DNA of 57,715 bases from the NCBI GenBank assembly GCA_945872355.1, contig CAMBZU010000010.1, positions 1 to 57,715 on the forward strand. Reading direction: 5' to 3'. Positions 8,449 through 18,741 of this stretch are shown piece by piece. The position numbers and the translations under genes are program-made. Under the pieces are notes generated by a model. It did no database searches. It was given only the letters and a program-made list of their open reading frames with translations, and was not told the DNA's origin. Source of the DNA: Chitinophaga pinensis. GTDB lineage: Bacteria; Bacteroidota; Bacteroidia; UBA4408. The first letter of the stretch is position 1. Every line of letters starts with the position of its first letter.

Positions 8449-11445
8449 CTATTGTTTGTGAATCATAACCTTTTGGGTTGCAATTTTCTTATTGTTTGAA
8501 GAAATGGTTGCAAAATAAATTCCATTGCTCAATGAGCTACAATCTATTATTGGCTTTACTGAACCAGCATTTTGATTGATTACAATTTGATCTATTAATT
8601 GACCTAAAGCATTAAATAAACTCATGCTTTGATTTCTCAAATCAAGCTCAGCAACTTTAAGCATAATAAAGCCAGTTGATGCATTGTAATAAACTTTAAA
8701 ATTTGATTCAAGTGTTGAAGGAAATACAGACAAGCAAACAGTTGTGTCTATTGAAATTGTGTCATAATTAATACAACCATCGGTTGAAACACCCATTACA
8801 GTATATGTGATTGGTTGCTGAGGCAGCGCAATAACTACTGCACCTGCAGTATCACTTAATCCATAGGCAGGGTTCCAGAAATAATTGTTGGCGCCATTTA
8901 CATTTATCGTAATGCTATTGTCTGCACAAATCACGGTATCGCTTTGTAAAATATTTACAGCTGGTATTGCATGAACAACAATCTGATTGGTTAATGAAAC
9001 ATTGGCATTTCCAATGTTATTTGCAACCGTTAGCGCTGCATTTACCGATCCTGCGCTATTAAATTGTATTGTCACACTCTGTCCATTGGCAGTTGATGGA
9101 TTTCCATTTGCAAAACTCCAATTCCATGATGTAACATTATTATTGGGGTCGTTGGCAGTAAAAGTAATTACATCACCCTGACAAATTGAAGCTGAATTAG
9201 CAGTTATACTATTCCCAGCAGGCGCTGATATAGCTAAAGAGCTTCCAGTAACATTAATATTATCAATAAATAAATTATTATTAAAATTATTGAAGGTTTC
9301 AAACTTTAACAAAACGGAAGAGTTGCCTGCAAGCATTGTTAAATCTAAATCAATACAATTTATAATATTACCGCACCAGCTTGATGATAGCGTTGGATTA
9401 AAATAATTATCCATCGTATCAATTACTGTTGCGAAAAGTGCTAAAGAGTCATGCCCATATGCAGCAATGCGATAAGGAAATGAATTACCACAATCTGTAG
9501 ATGCATAAATAATTAAAGAATCTGAAAGGTGTCGAAAGTTTTTTTGCCAAGCATAATCAAACTGTAAGTTTAAGCTATCGTATCCCGAAAAATTTAAAGG
9601 TGGCGTAATAAGCCCATCTCTCTGGCCTTCGTTAGCATAATTAAACATATTAATAAAAGCTGCTTTGTTGGCAATGCCGTCTATAGTTCCGGCTTTTATC
9701 TGCCAAGTTTTATCTTGGTCAGGATTGCTAATGCGCCAAGCTTTATTTGCAAAACCTGATTCAAAGTCTTCGTTAAATGGCAATGCAAGGCCTGAATTAT
9801 ATAGCTGAAATTGGCTTGAAATAGTATCATTTAAAAAACTCCAATCCAACACACCATTTGGATTACTGCAATAAGCCAATAAATTATGTTGCCCAGAGGT
9901 AACTGAAATTGCTGGCAAGGCAATATACTGCAAACTATCATAAGCCATATCTCCTGTCCAATGCAGTGTATTAAAAGCTATTCCATCTACACTATAATTG
10001 ATATTGACATTTGAAAGATTAGCACTCCCACAATTTTTCAGTGCAACTTTAGGTATAAATGTAGTGGTACATGAAAAGGCATCGGGCATGCTAAAACCTT
10101 TTAATGAAGCATCTACTTGGTTTCTGGTTGCACTTACACATTGCATCGCTTTAAAAGCATTAATTCTACCTGTGCCTAATTTTCCTGGATAGTTTGGGTT
10201 CATAAAATCAATATTATCAGTATTGTTTTTAATACAACCTTCAACTTGCTCGGGTGTTAGCAAAGGATTATAGGTTCTCATGAGCGCTGCTAAACCTGCC
10301 ACTAAAGGAGCAGCCATTGATGTGCCTGATAGCGTACCAAAGCTATTGCCGGGTATAGTGCTAAAAATACTTACACCAGGCGCTGAAACATCGATCCATT
10401 GACCAAAAGTTGTCCCGTTTCCTTTAGTATCATTGCTAGATGAACTTGCAACACTAATTACATGCGGGTATGCAGCCGGGTAGTTCACTGTGGCGTCATT
10501 GGAATTTCCAGCGGCAGCAACCACAACCACACCTAAATAATTGGCATAGGCAATGGTATTTTGTTCAGTGATAGAAGATACTGTAGCACCCCAAGAAAGA
10601 TTAATAACATCAGCTCCATTATCAGCTGCATAGGCAATAGCTTCAAAACCATTACTTACAAATAAGTTAGAGCTACTTCCTTTTACAGCCATAAGGCGTG
10701 TATTGTATGAAATACTTGCAATACCTGTTGTGTTGTTTGTTACTGCGCCGGCTATGCCCGATACATGCGTGCCATGATGCCAAGTAATATCGTTTGGACT
10801 TGCATCAGTATCAAAGTTGCCAAAGTCGTAGCCCAAAGAATCATCAATAATGAAATTGCCATCATCATCTATGCCTGGCAAGCCATTGAGTTCAAGATTG
10901 TTTACCCAAATATTTTCCTTTAAATCAACATGATTAATATCCAACCCGTCATCAATTATAGCAACAATTGCTTGAGAAGGCGCTGGATTTCCAATAAAAT
11001 TCCATGCAATTTGGGCATTTATTTTAAATAAATTCCATTGAAGCGTATTGTTATAACTAGTATCATTTGGCGCTGTTGCAAAATAAGTTTTGTAAGGTAC
11101 TTTTTCAGCATATTCAATTTCTTCAATTTTACTGAGTAATGCAATTGATTGCTCAATGGAAGAGGTTTCAGCGATTGCTATTTTATAAATATTTTCGAGG
11201 CCGGGGTGTTTTGCAAATGCATATAAATGTTTAAATGATGCCACTGCGAATGCGTTTGCAAAACCACTTAAGAAGGCAAAATCATTTATATCCTTAACCT
11301 CATGCTTATATTTTGCAATGGCACTTGACTTTACTTTGATATAAATATTACCATCCTCATAAAAAGGGCTCAGTGTTTGAGCCGAAAGAGACTTCGACAA
11401 AACCACAAGCACTAATAACATTAAAAATTTTGACAATTTATACAT
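8449..11445 (-). CDS. Secreted subtilisin-like serine protease with T9SS sorting domain
   Basis: A 998-residue S8 protease. Signal peptide 1-23, propeptide-like region to about 125, then a catalytic domain with D165 (AIIDDG), H224 (HHGTHVSG), oxyanion N314 (AAAGNSN) and S376 (LSGTSMAAP). After this come a CARDB-like Ig fold (about 445-545), a jelly-roll or MAM-like domain (about 550-735), a PKD domain (about 740-830), and a C-terminal sorting domain (about 915-998, with FNALGQLID and LSNGIYFATI) of the type A T9SS class. It is therefore expected to cross the outer membrane by T9SS and be released or anchored on the cell surface. The PorT-like protein at 26971-27729 agrees with an active T9SS. 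Confidence 0.95.
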   Translation of the reverse strand: MYKLSKFLMLLVLVVLSKSLSAQTLSPFYEDGNIYIKVKSSAIAKYKHEVKDINDFAFLSGFANAFAVASFKHLYAFAKHPGLENIYKIAIAETSSIEQSIALLSKIEEIEYAEKVPYKTYFATAPNDTSYNNTLQWNLFKINAQIAWNFIGNPAPSQAIVAIIDDGLDINHVDLKENIWVNNLELNGLPGIDDDGNFIIDDSLGYDFGNFDTDASPNDITWHHGTHVSGIAGAVTNNTTGIASISYNTRLMAVKGSSSNLFVSNGFEAIAYAADNGADVINLSWGATVSSITEQNTIAYANYLGVVVVAAAGNSNDATVNYPAAYPHVISVASSSSNDTKGNGTTFGQWIDVSAPGVSIFSTIPGNSFGTLSGTSMAAPLVAGLAALMRTYNPLLTPEQVEGCIKNNTDNIDFMNPNYPGKLGTGRINAFKAMQCVSATRNQVDASLKGFSMPDAFSCTTTFIPKVALKNCGSANLSNVNINYSVDGIAFNTLHWTGDMAYDSLQYIALPAISVTSGQHNLLAYCSNPNGVLDWSFLNDTISSQFQLYNSGLALPFNEDFESGFANKAWRISNPDQDKTWQIKAGTIDGIANKAAFINMFNYANEGQRDGLITPPLNFSGYDSLNLQFDYAWQKNFRHLSDSLIIYASTDCGNSFPYRIAAYGHDSLALFATVIDTMDNYFNPTLSSSWCGNIINCIDLDLTMLAGNSSVLLKFETFNNFNNNLFIDNINVTGSSLAISAPAGNSITANSASICQGDVITFTANDPNNNVTSWNWSFANGNPSTANGQSVTIQFNSAGSVNAALTVANNIGNANVSLTNQIVVHAIPAVNILQSDTVICADNSITINVNGANNYFWNPAYGLSDTAGAVVIALPQQPITYTVMGVSTDGCINYDTISIDTTVCLSVFPSTLESNFKVYYNASTGFIMLKVAELDLRNQSMSLFNALGQLIDQIVINQNAGSVKPIIDCSSLSNGIYFATISSNNKKIATQKVMIHKQ

Positions 11446-11465
11446 AGCAATTGTTTTATCAGCAA

Positions 11466-12557
11466 CTAAAAATACTTTAAGTTCATTCCGGGCTTAATGC
11501 ATTTTAACGACTCGAATATTAGCTTAATAACGTTTTCTACATCTTGTTTGTTTACACTTTCTACTGTAGTATGCATATACCTTAAAGGCAACGATATCAA
11601 AGCAGAAGGCACGCCACCCATTGCATAAGCAAAAGCATCAGTATCAGTTCCAGTGGCTCTGCTAACCGCGGCGCGTTGAAATGGAATTTTATTTTTTTGA
11701 GCTGCTTCAATGATCATTTTTAACACCGTGTTGTGCACGGCAGGTCCGTAGGTAACAACTGGTCCACGACCACATGCTAAGTCACCATTGGTTATTTTAC
11801 TAAGCATTGGTGTTTGAGTATCATGAGTAACATCAGTAACAATAGCCATATGAGGTCGAATTGTTTGTACAATCATTTCAGCACCACGCAGTCCTACTTC
11901 TTCTTGAACACTGTTAGTGATATACAATCCAAAGGGCAGCTTGGTTTTAGTTTCTTTCAACATACGGGCTACCTCAGCTATCATAAATCCACCTATACGA
12001 TTATCTAGAGCTCTGCCTACAAACATCTTTTTATTTAACACCATAAATTCATCTTCAAAAGTAGCCACGCAGCCCACATGAATGCCTAATTTTTCTACTT
12101 CATCTTTAGAAGCACACCCACAATCTAAAAATATATTTTTCAAACTTGGTGTTTCCTCTTTACCTGGTTCACGTGTGTGAATTGCTGGCCATCCAAAAAC
12201 AGCTTTTACAATTCCTTTTTCTGTATGAATATTTACACGCATTGAAGGTGCAATCTGATGGTCACTACCACCATTTCTTTTAACATAAATAAAACCATCG
12301 TTGGTAATATAATTTACAAACCATGAAATTTCATCTGCATGCGCTTCAATTACTACTTTAAATTCTGCCTTTGGATTAATGACAGCTACAGCAGTGCCAT
12401 AATTATCAATAAATTGATCGTCAATATAAGGCTTTAAATAATTAAACCACAATTTTTGACCTGGTGCTTCAAAGCCCGTTGGGGCAGCATTGTTAATGTA
12501 TTTTTCTAAAAATTCAATTGAATGATTGGTAAGAATAGATTGGTTTTTCTTAGACAT
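11466..12557 (-). CDS. M42-family metallo-aminopeptidase
   Basis: A cytoplasmic co-catalytic dinuclear zinc aminopeptidase of the M42 (glutamyl aminopeptidase/FrvX/TET) family, which forms large hollow oligomers that trim peptides. There is no signal peptide. The expected ligands are all visible: H73 (EAHADEI), bridging D185 (RALDNR), catalytic E219 and metal-binding E220 (SVQEEVG), D242 (TDVTHD) and H329 (YMHTT). Length (363) is normal for the family. It is 20 bases upstream of the subtilisin gene and has its own promoter candidate at 12581-12612. Confidence 0.94.
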   Translation of the reverse strand: MSKKNQSILTNHSIEFLEKYINNAAPTGFEAPGQKLWFNYLKPYIDDQFIDNYGTAVAVINPKAEFKVVIEAHADEISWFVNYITNDGFIYVKRNGGSDHQIAPSMRVNIHTEKGIVKAVFGWPAIHTREPGKEETPSLKNIFLDCGCASKDEVEKLGIHVGCVATFEDEFMVLNKKMFVGRALDNRIGGFMIAEVARMLKETKTKLPFGLYITNSVQEEVGLRGAEMIVQTIRPHMAIVTDVTHDTQTPMLSKITNGDLACGRGPVVTYGPAVHNTVLKMIIEAAQKNKIPFQRAAVSRATGTDTDAFAYAMGGVPSALISLPLRYMHTTVESVNKQDVENVIKLIFESLKCIKPGMNLKYF

Positions 12558-12580
12558 ATGCTTGCAAGTTTATAATTACA

Positions 12581-12612
12581 CAAAGTTAATAAAAGCGATG
12601 CAAATAAACCAA
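12581..12612 (-). promoter_or_regulatory. Promoter of the M42 peptidase gene
   Basis: On the minus strand a TTG (12610-12612) is separated by 21 bases from TAACTTTG (12581-12588), matching TTG-N17-23-TAnnTTTG. The predicted start site leaves a leader of about 17 nt. Confidence 0.6.
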
Positions 12613-12646
12613 CATCAAAAAATAATTTATCATTGGTTAATCAATA

Positions 12647-14305
12647 TCAAGCATTACTCCATGCTTTGTACTGATTAATAAGGCCATTTGTTGAAGCGTC
12701 GAAACTATCTGTAAATTCGGGTTCTTTCAATTTTGGCAAAATGCAATTGGCAAGCTGTTTTCCTAATTCTACGCCCCATTGATCGAAACTGAAAATATTC
12801 CAAATAGAACCTTGTACAAATATTTTATGTTCGTACATAGCAATGAGCGCACCTAATGTAAACGGATCAATTTTTTTGACTAAAATACTATTGGTAGGGA
12901 TGTTTCCTTTAAAAACTTTGAATGCCGCTTTTTTCTCTATTTCTTCTTTAGAAAGCCCCGTATTTTCTAGTTCAACCTTTACTTCTGCTAAAGTTTTACC
13001 CTGCATTAAAGCTTGTGTTTGTGCAAAAAAATTGGATAGTAATAATTGGTGATGATTTCCTAAATTGTTGTGGGAATTTGAGGCTGCAATAAAATCGCAT
13101 GGAATTAGTTTAGTACCTTGATGAATTAATTGATAAAATGAATGCTGGCCATTAGTACCGGGCTCTCCCCAAATAATGGGACCTGTTTGATAAGCAATTT
13201 TCTCACCATTTCTATCCACACTTTTTCCGTTACTTTCCATATCGCCTTGTTGAAAATATGCTGTAAAACGGTGTAAATACTGATCATAAGGCAAAATAGC
13301 ATGCGTATGTGCATCCCAAAAATTATTATACCAAATACCCAGCAAAGCAAGCACTACTGGAATATTTTTTTCGAAGGGTGCCGTGTAAAAATGTTCGTCC
13401 ATAGCTCCGGCCCCAAGCAATAATTGCTCAAAATTATAATACCCAATTGTGCATGCTATTGAAAGACCAATGCTTGACCAAAGAGAATATCTACCTCCAA
13501 CCCAATCCCAAAACTCAAAAATATGATCTGGTAAAATTCCAAAATCAGTAACTTGTTGATGATTGGTAGAAAGTGCAACAAAATGGGAAGCTACAGCAGC
13601 CTCGTTTTTACTATAGTTTAACAGCCAATCTTTTGCCGATTGTGCATTAGCCATAGTTTCTTGGGTGGTAAAAGTTTTTGAAGCCACAATGAACAAAGTA
13701 TGCTCGGGATTCAATTTTTTAAGTGTTTCAGCCAGGTGCGTTCCGTCAACATTTGAAACAAAATAAACACTAACTTCCTTAACTTGATAGGGCTTAAGCG
13801 CTTCAGTAACCATTAGTGGGCCCAAATCACTTCCGCCAATACCTATATTAACTATTGTATTTAAAGGTTTCCCCGAATAACCCATCATCTGCAGCGAACA
13901 AAAACGATCAGCAAAAGCTTTCATTTTTTGTTTTGCATTTATTATTGCGGGCGTAACATTCACATTGTTAATATAAACAGGGTTGTCATTATTTTTTCTG
14001 AGGGCAGTGTGCATTACTGCTCTATGCTCTGTTTCGTTAATAGCATGACCGTTAAAGAAATTATTTATGTTTTCTCTTAAACCAGTTTCTTCAGCCAATT
14101 CATTTAATAATGAAAGTGTTTTATTTGTGATTATGTTTTTTGAATAATCGATAAGAATTTCGTTAAAAAACAAACTAAAATCTTTGTGCCTATTTTTGTC
14201 AGCCTCAAAAAGTTGCCTCATATTAACATCAGTCATCTTTAATTGATGCTCTGTTAATTTAGACCATGCTTTGGTTTTAGTAGGATCAATTTTTTTTAAG
14301 CTCAT
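12647..14305 (-). CDS. pgi: Glucose-6-phosphate isomerase
   Basis: Interconverts glucose 6-phosphate and fructose 6-phosphate in glycolysis and gluconeogenesis. The 552-residue product matches the long bacterial/eukaryotic PGI form. The family signatures are visible: [10 protein letters not shown] near 155-165, the sugar-phosphate-binding SKTFTTQET near 210, [12 protein letters not shown] near 270 and the active-site segment [15 protein letters not shown] near 383-397. It follows the coiled-coil protein gene by 29 bases and may share its promoter. No abnormal feature was seen. Confidence 0.97.
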   Translation of the reverse strand: MSLKKIDPTKTKAWSKLTEHQLKMTDVNMRQLFEADKNRHKDFSLFFNEILIDYSKNIITNKTLSLLNELAEETGLRENINNFFNGHAINETEHRAVMHTALRKNNDNPVYINNVNVTPAIINAKQKMKAFADRFCSLQMMGYSGKPLNTIVNIGIGGSDLGPLMVTEALKPYQVKEVSVYFVSNVDGTHLAETLKKLNPEHTLFIVASKTFTTQETMANAQSAKDWLLNYSKNEAAVASHFVALSTNHQQVTDFGILPDHIFEFWDWVGGRYSLWSSIGLSIACTIGYYNFEQLLLGAGAMDEHFYTAPFEKNIPVVLALLGIWYNNFWDAHTHAILPYDQYLHRFTAYFQQGDMESNGKSVDRNGEKIAYQTGPIIWGEPGTNGQHSFYQLIHQGTKLIPCDFIAASNSHNNLGNHHQLLLSNFFAQTQALMQGKTLAEVKVELENTGLSKEEIEKKAAFKVFKGNIPTNSILVKKIDPFTLGALIAMYEHKIFVQGSIWNIFSFDQWGVELGKQLANCILPKLKEPEFTDSFDASTNGLINQYKAWSNA

Positions 14306-14334
14306 ATTTTTTTCAACTCAGGATTAAAAACACA

Positions 14335-15735
14335 TTAAGGTTTTTTTGTGAAGCGTTCTTGATATTCATCATATTCCTCCTTTGTCAAATCTTGATTGCC
14401 CAATCCATTTCCAAAGTTAATATATCCAAACGCTTGTTTACCATTAATAATGGTTGTTGTAGTTGTATATGTACCCATTACTGGCTTAAATGATGCTTGT
14501 CTTTTTTTATAAAGTTCTTCTTGTTTAGCTAAAGCTTCTTTTCTCTTTTCTTCATCTTGAAATGCTTTCTGCTCTGCTTGCGATTTTAATGCAGCAAATT
14601 CTTCTGCTCTCTTTTTTGCTAAATCTGCTGCCTTTTGTTTTTCAGCATCAGCGGCTAACCTTGTAGCTTCAGCTGCTTCTAATTTTGCCTTTTCTATTGC
14701 TTCTGCTTTAGCTTTATCCTCTGCTTCTCTTTTAGCTATTGCTTCCAATCTGGCTTTTTCTTTGTCAGCTGCAAGTTTTGATGCTGCTTCTGCTTTTGCT
14801 TTATCTTCTGCGTCCTTTATTGCAAGCGCTTCTGATCTGGCTTTTTCTTTGTCGGCCGCAAGTTTTATTGCTGCTTCTGCTTTTGCTTTATCTTCTGCAT
14901 CCTTTATTGCAAGCGCCTCAGCAAGTGCCTTTTCTTTGTCGGCTGCAAGTTTAGCAGCTTCATCAGCTTTAGTTTTTTCGGCTGCATCCTTTCTGGCTTG
15001 TGCTTCATTAGCTACCTTGGCTTTTTCTGCAGCCAATCGAGCAAGTTCATCAGCTTTAGCTTGGGCATCTGCTTCCTTCTTTGCTTTAGCATCAGCAAGT
15101 GCTTTCTCTTTTTCAGCAGCTATTCTGGCAGCCTCTTCGGCTTTTGCTTTTGCAGCTTCTTGCGCTTTAAGCTTTGCCAATTCTTCGGCAGATAAAATGT
15201 TATTTTTATTTAATTCCTTTTGTGCCAATAACTTTGCTTTTAGCTCCTCAATTTGGGGCTTCATGGCTGCGGAGTATGGCTCATCTTCATCAAAATCGTA
15301 TAGGAGTTCATCATAAAATATTTTAGCCACTGGTTGTTTCATTAGCTCAACGCTCACACCATCAATGTTTTGAAACAACTCTACTATTATTTCTTTATTA
15401 ATAAAGGTTTCTTCTATGCGCTCTTGATCGACTTTAGTGTTGATTTGATAAATTTGGCTTACATAGCCTTTTTTGGAATAAGTAATTGTGTATTCTTTAT
15501 TAAAATCGAGTTTTACAAGATAATAACCATCTTCGGCAATGCTTGCTCTAGATCCTCCTGAAATACCGGGTTTACCGACAAGGATAGCGCCTTCAGCAGC
15601 AGGCTTGTTTCCTTCAATTGTAACCTTTCCTTCTATGATGTAATCTTTGGGCGCTTTATTTTCTTGGGCATTTGCAATGCTTAACCAAGTTAAAATAGGT
15701 ATAAATAAAATTACAAATCTTTTAATTGCTATCAT
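14335..15735 (-). CDS. Exported TolA-like Ala/Lys-rich coiled-coil protein
   Basis: A 466-residue protein with a signal peptide (cut near ANA-QE), then a carboxypeptidase-like beta domain (about 31-110) and a short acidic region containing DFDEDEP. A very long Ala/Lys/Glu/Asp helix (about 165-400) follows and contains three near-perfect 29-residue repeats at 253-339. It ends in a small Gly/Tyr-rich domain. The layout resembles a periplasm-spanning rod such as TolA, but no TolA family domain is recognised and no tol or ton gene is adjacent. A rod linking membrane and wall is inference. The high coding regularity opens long false frames on the opposite strand. Confidence 0.8.
   Translation of the reverse strand: MIAIKRFVILFIPILTWLSIANAQENKAPKDYIIEGKVTIEGNKPAAEGAILVGKPGISGGSRASIAEDGYYLVKLDFNKEYTITYSKKGYVSQIYQINTKVDQERIEETFINKEIIVELFQNIDGVSVELMKQPVAKIFYDELLYDFDEDEPYSAAMKPQIEELKAKLLAQKELNKNNILSAEELAKLKAQEAAKAKAEEAARIAAEKEKALADAKAKKEADAQAKADELARLAAEKAKVANEAQARKDAAEKTKADEAAKLAADKEKALAEALAIKDAEDKAKAEAAIKLAADKEKARSEALAIKDAEDKAKAEAASKLAADKEKARLEAIAKREAEDKAKAEAIEKAKLEAAEATRLAADAEKQKAADLAKKRAEEFAALKSQAEQKAFQDEEKRKEALAKQEELYKKRQASFKPVMGTYTTTTTIINGKQAFGYINFGNGLGNQDLTKEEYDEYQERFTKKP
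14719..14979 (-). repeat. Three in-frame 87-bp repeats inside the coiled-coil gene
   Basis: Residues 253-281, 282-310 and 311-339 are successive copies of a 29-residue unit of the form D/EKxKAxxAxKLAADKEKA. The nucleotide copies are also similar, so the segment may vary in copy number between strains. Confidence 0.75.
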
Positions 15736-15754
15736 ATTTTGTGTTGAGCCTTTG

Positions 15755-15762
15755 CAAATTTA
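15755..15762 (-). promoter_or_regulatory. Candidate -7 box for the coiled-coil/pgi transcript
   Basis: It reads TAAATTTG on the minus strand, a full match to TAnnTTTG. The leader would be about 13 nt. The nearest TTG upstream is 24 bases away, slightly beyond the usual spacing. Confidence 0.45.
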
Positions 15763-15910
15763 ACCATTGCGCGCAATTAATAAGTTCAATATATTTTAAA
15801 TTTTGTTAAGCACGTTTTGGCATGGTAACGTCAATAAGCGCTGATCTATTGTATCAAAAAGTTATTAATTCAGTATAAAACTCTATAATAATTTCCTTTT
15901 GAGCTATTTT

Positions 15911-17143
15911 TTAAAAAGAGGCCAATGTTTCTTTAATAATGTTCACACAGGTCATCAACTGTTCTTCTGTTATCACAAGGGGTGGTGCAAAACGAATAAT
16001 ATCGCCATGTGTGGGCTTAGCCAACAAGCCATTTTCTTTTAGCGCAACGCAAACATCCCAAGCATCCTTTCCATTCTTTGGCTTAATTACAATGGCATTG
16101 AGCAATCCCTTTCCTCTTATTTCAGAAATCATTTCACTATCAATTGCCTTTAGTTCTTTTCTTAAGATTTTGCCGAGGTATTCAGCATTTTCAGCTAATT
16201 TCTCGTCCTTTAAAACTTTTAAAGATGCAATGGCTACCTTACATGCTAGAGGGTTTCCACCATAGGTAGAACCATGTTCTCCTGGTTTGATGGTGAGCAT
16301 AACCTCATCATTACACAAAACTGCTGAAACTGGTAAAACACCTCCTGAGAGTGCTTTTCCCAAAATCAATATATCAGGTTTAACATTTTCATGATCACAA
16401 GCTAACATTTTACCTGTTCTGCAAAGACCAGTTTGCACCTCATCGGCAATCATGAGTACATTATATTTTACACAAAGCGCTTTAGCTTCTGCGATATAAC
16501 CGTCATTTGGCACAACTACTCCGGCTTCGCCTTGAATTGGTTCAAACATAAAAGCGCAAACATTTTTATCTTGCAAAGCTAACTCTAGCGCCTTTAAATC
16601 ATTATATGGAATAACTTCATAACCTGGCACAAAAGGACCAAAACCCTTATAACTTGATGGATCAGAACTAGAGGAAATTGCTGCAATAGTTCTACCCCAA
16701 AAATTGCCATCAACAAAAATTATTTTAGCTTCATTATCAGCAATACCCTTAACTGTATATCCCCATTTACGCGCCAATTTGATAGCTGTTTCACCACCTT
16801 CAACACCAGTATTCATAGGTAATACCTTGTCGTAATTAAAATACTTGGTAATGTATGCTTCATACTCACCAAGTACATTGTTATGAAAAGCTCTTGATGT
16901 AAGCGTTAGTTGATGCGCCTGCTCTATTAAAGCTTCAATAATTTTAGGATGGCAGTGACCCTGATTTACAGCTGAGTAGGCTGAAAGAAAATCGAAATAT
17001 CTTTTTCCATCAACATCCCAAAGATAAACGCCCTCGCCTCTCTCTAATACTACAGGAAGTGGGTGATAATTGTGTGCGCCATACTTTTCTTCTAATTCAA
17101 TATATTGCTCAGCAGTTAACGATTCTTTCATGAGGCTTGTCAT
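15911..17143 (-). CDS. rocD: Ornithine-oxo-acid transaminase
   Basis: A PLP-dependent class III aminotransferase that converts ornithine and 2-oxoglutarate to glutamate 5-semialdehyde and glutamate, linking arginine and proline metabolism. The 410-residue product shows the typical ornithine aminotransferase start ([15 protein letters not shown], residues 18-32). PLP contacts are D234 and E235 in IADEVQTGL, and the Schiff-base lysine is K263 in [16 protein letters not shown]. The start at 17143 places a TACTTTTG -7 box (17164-17171) about 14 nt before the mRNA reaches the ATG. No other arginine or proline genes are adjacent. Confidence 0.95.
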   Translation of the reverse strand: MTSLMKESLTAEQYIELEEKYGAHNYHPLPVVLERGEGVYLWDVDGKRYFDFLSAYSAVNQGHCHPKIIEALIEQAHQLTLTSRAFHNNVLGEYEAYITKYFNYDKVLPMNTGVEGGETAIKLARKWGYTVKGIADNEAKIIFVDGNFWGRTIAAISSSSDPSSYKGFGPFVPGYEVIPYNDLKALELALQDKNVCAFMFEPIQGEAGVVVPNDGYIAEAKALCVKYNVLMIADEVQTGLCRTGKMLACDHENVKPDILILGKALSGGVLPVSAVLCNDEVMLTIKPGEHGSTYGGNPLACKVAIASLKVLKDEKLAENAEYLGKILRKELKAIDSEMISEIRGKGLLNAIVIKPKNGKDAWDVCVALKENGLLAKPTHGDIIRFAPPLVITEEQLMTCVNIIKETLASF

Positions 17144-17163
17144 AGGTTGTACATATTAGTCTG

Positions 17164-17171
17164 CAAAAGTA
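17164..17171 (-). promoter_or_regulatory. Candidate -7 box of rocD
   Basis: It reads TACTTTTG on the minus strand, matching TAnnTTTG. No TTG lies at the standard -33 spacing. Confidence 0.45.
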
Positions 17172-17404
17172 ACAAATTAGCTTCAATTTTATCCTATGAA
17201 AATTCAAGCGTTTAATTTTGGTTTTCTTGATTTTTGCAGGCATTTAAATCAAACAAAAAAAACAAATACTACTCAGCGCTTGATTATTGGGTTTTAGCCA
17301 TTCTAATTTATAAAATTTAAAGACTTAATGCCTAAAAATAATACCTTAGGTGAAAACATTTAATAATTATCTGCTAAAAAATTTTTATATTTTTTGATTG
17401 CTCC

Positions 17405-17412
17405 TATTTTTG
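17405..17412 (+). promoter_or_regulatory. Candidate -7 box of yebC
   Basis: It reads TATTTTTG followed by CAG, a strong Bacteroidota -7 match. The predicted leader is about 15 nt, which supports the ATG at 17434 over the upstream in-frame start at 17398, since that start would lie before the -7 box. Confidence 0.5.
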
Positions 17413-17433
17413 CAGTCGATTAATAATAGAAAT

Positions 17434-18150
17434 ATGGGAAGAGCCTTTGAATTTAGAAAAGTAAGGAAAATGAAACGTTGGGGCAACATGGCCCGCGTAT
17501 TTACACGTATTGGTCGTGATATTGTAATCGCTGTTAAAGCAGGAGGACCAGATCCAGCGCACAATGCCAAACTAAGAGTTGTAATGCAAAATGCGAAAGG
17601 AGCTAATATGCCCAAAGACCGCGTGGAGGCAGCTATTAAGCGTGCAAGCAGCAAGGATGAAAAAGATTATGAAGAAATTATCTATGAAGGTTACGCACCT
17701 TTCGGTGTAGGTATTTTGTGTGAATGTGCCACCGACAATCCAACTAGAACAGTTGCTAATGTTAGAATGTACTTTACCAGAAATGAGGGCACCTTAGGCA
17801 AAACGGGCTCTTTAGACTTTATGTTTGACAGAAAAGCTGTATTTCATTTATCTGCTGTTGGATTAGATAAAGATGAATTGGAATTAGAATTGATTGATTT
17901 TGGTGCCGAAGAAGTGGACGGAGATGAAGAGGAAATTGTAATTACAGCTCCTTTTTCAGAATTTGGAAATATGCAAAAAGCATTAGAAGACAGAAAATTG
18001 AATGTGATTAGCTCTGAGCTTCAAAGAATACCTAACAGCTTTGCAGAGATAACGGCAGAGCAAAGAGATAAGGTGTTGGCAATTATTGAAAGGTTTGAAG
18101 AGGATGAAGACGTGCAAGCTGTTTATCATAATATGCGCCTGGACGATTAA
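17434..18150 (+). CDS. yebC: YebC/PmpR/TACO1-family protein
   Basis: A 238-residue member of the YebC/TACO1 family, described as DNA-binding regulators and, more recently, as translation factors easing ribosome stalling. The start ATG at 17434 gives MGRAFEFRKVRKMKRW, the usual N-terminus of Bacteroidota members; an upstream ATG would add 12 unconserved residues. The family hallmarks GGPDPAHNAKLR (about 37-48), MPKDRVEAAIKRA (about 59-71) and YEGYAPFGVGILCE (about 84-97) are clear. The acidic C-terminal half is complete. It is read divergently from rocD. The pabA-like gene follows after 21 bases. Confidence 0.95.
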   Translation: MGRAFEFRKVRKMKRWGNMARVFTRIGRDIVIAVKAGGPDPAHNAKLRVVMQNAKGANMPKDRVEAAIKRASSKDEKDYEEIIYEGYAPFGVGILCECATDNPTRTVANVRMYFTRNEGTLGKTGSLDFMFDRKAVFHLSAVGLDKDELELELIDFGAEEVDGDEEEIVITAPFSEFGNMQKALEDRKLNVISSELQRIPNSFAEITAEQRDKVLAIIERFEEDEDVQAVYHNMRLDD

Positions 18151-18171
18151 TTTTAATTTGTCAATTAAGTT

Positions 18172-18741
18172 TTGAAGAAAATACTTCTTGTAGACAATTT
18201 TGATTCGTTTACCTATAACCTGCTGCACAGCATTGAGAAGAACGACAATGTTTTTGTAACTGTAATTAGAAACGACCAATTACTTGAACTTGACATAGCA
18301 ATCTTTGATAAAATTGTGTTATCTCCTGGCCCTGGCTTGCCTAAGGAAGCAGGACAATTAATTCCTTTTATTGAGCATTGTTTCGCAAAAAAACCTATTT
18401 TAGGCATTTGCCTGGGACACCAAGCATTAGGTCAATTTTTTGGAGCTCAACTTAAAAATCTACCTCATGTTTTACATGGAGTTCAGCTTGAAACAAAAAT
18501 AATTTCGCAAAAAAGTATCTTTAAATTACTTCCCCAAAATATACAAACTGGCCATTATCATTCATGGGTGTTAAATGAAGAAGATTTTCCTTCTTCCTTA
18601 GAAATAACGGCTCATAACCAACAAGGTGGCATTATGTCATTTGTGCATAAACAATATGATATTACAGGAATTCAATTCCATCCTGAGTCGGTGCTTACGC
18701 CTATGGGAGATTTTATTATTAGTCAATGGATTAATTATTAA
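18172..18741 (+). CDS. Anthranilate/aminodeoxychorismate synthase glutamine amidotransferase subunit
   Basis: A class I glutamine amidotransferase that hydrolyses glutamine and hands ammonia to a chorismate-using partner (TrpE or PabB). The 189-residue protein begins MKKILLVDNFDSFTYN, diagnostic for TrpG/PabA. The catalytic triad is C80 (GICLGHQ), H170 and E172 (FHPES), with the oxyanion motif SPGPGLP at 51-57. The start is TTG at 18172-18174; the next in-frame Met is near residue 155. No trpE, pabB or other trp or folate gene is in the window, so it may serve both pathways. It lies 21 bases after yebC. Confidence 0.93.
   Translation: MKKILLVDNFDSFTYNLLHSIEKNDNVFVTVIRNDQLLELDIAIFDKIVLSPGPGLPKEAGQLIPFIEHCFAKKPILGICLGHQALGQFFGAQLKNLPHVLHGVQLETKIISQKSIFKLLPQNIQTGHYHSWVLNEEDFPSSLEITAHNQQGGIMSFVHKQYDITGIQFHPESVLTPMGDFIISQWINY

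Noticed and set aside
14739..15316. Long plus-strand frames (Leu-, Ala/Ser- and Phe-rich)
   Set aside because: They are antisense shadows of the Ala/Lys-rich repeats of the coiled-coil gene; composition is unlike a real protein.
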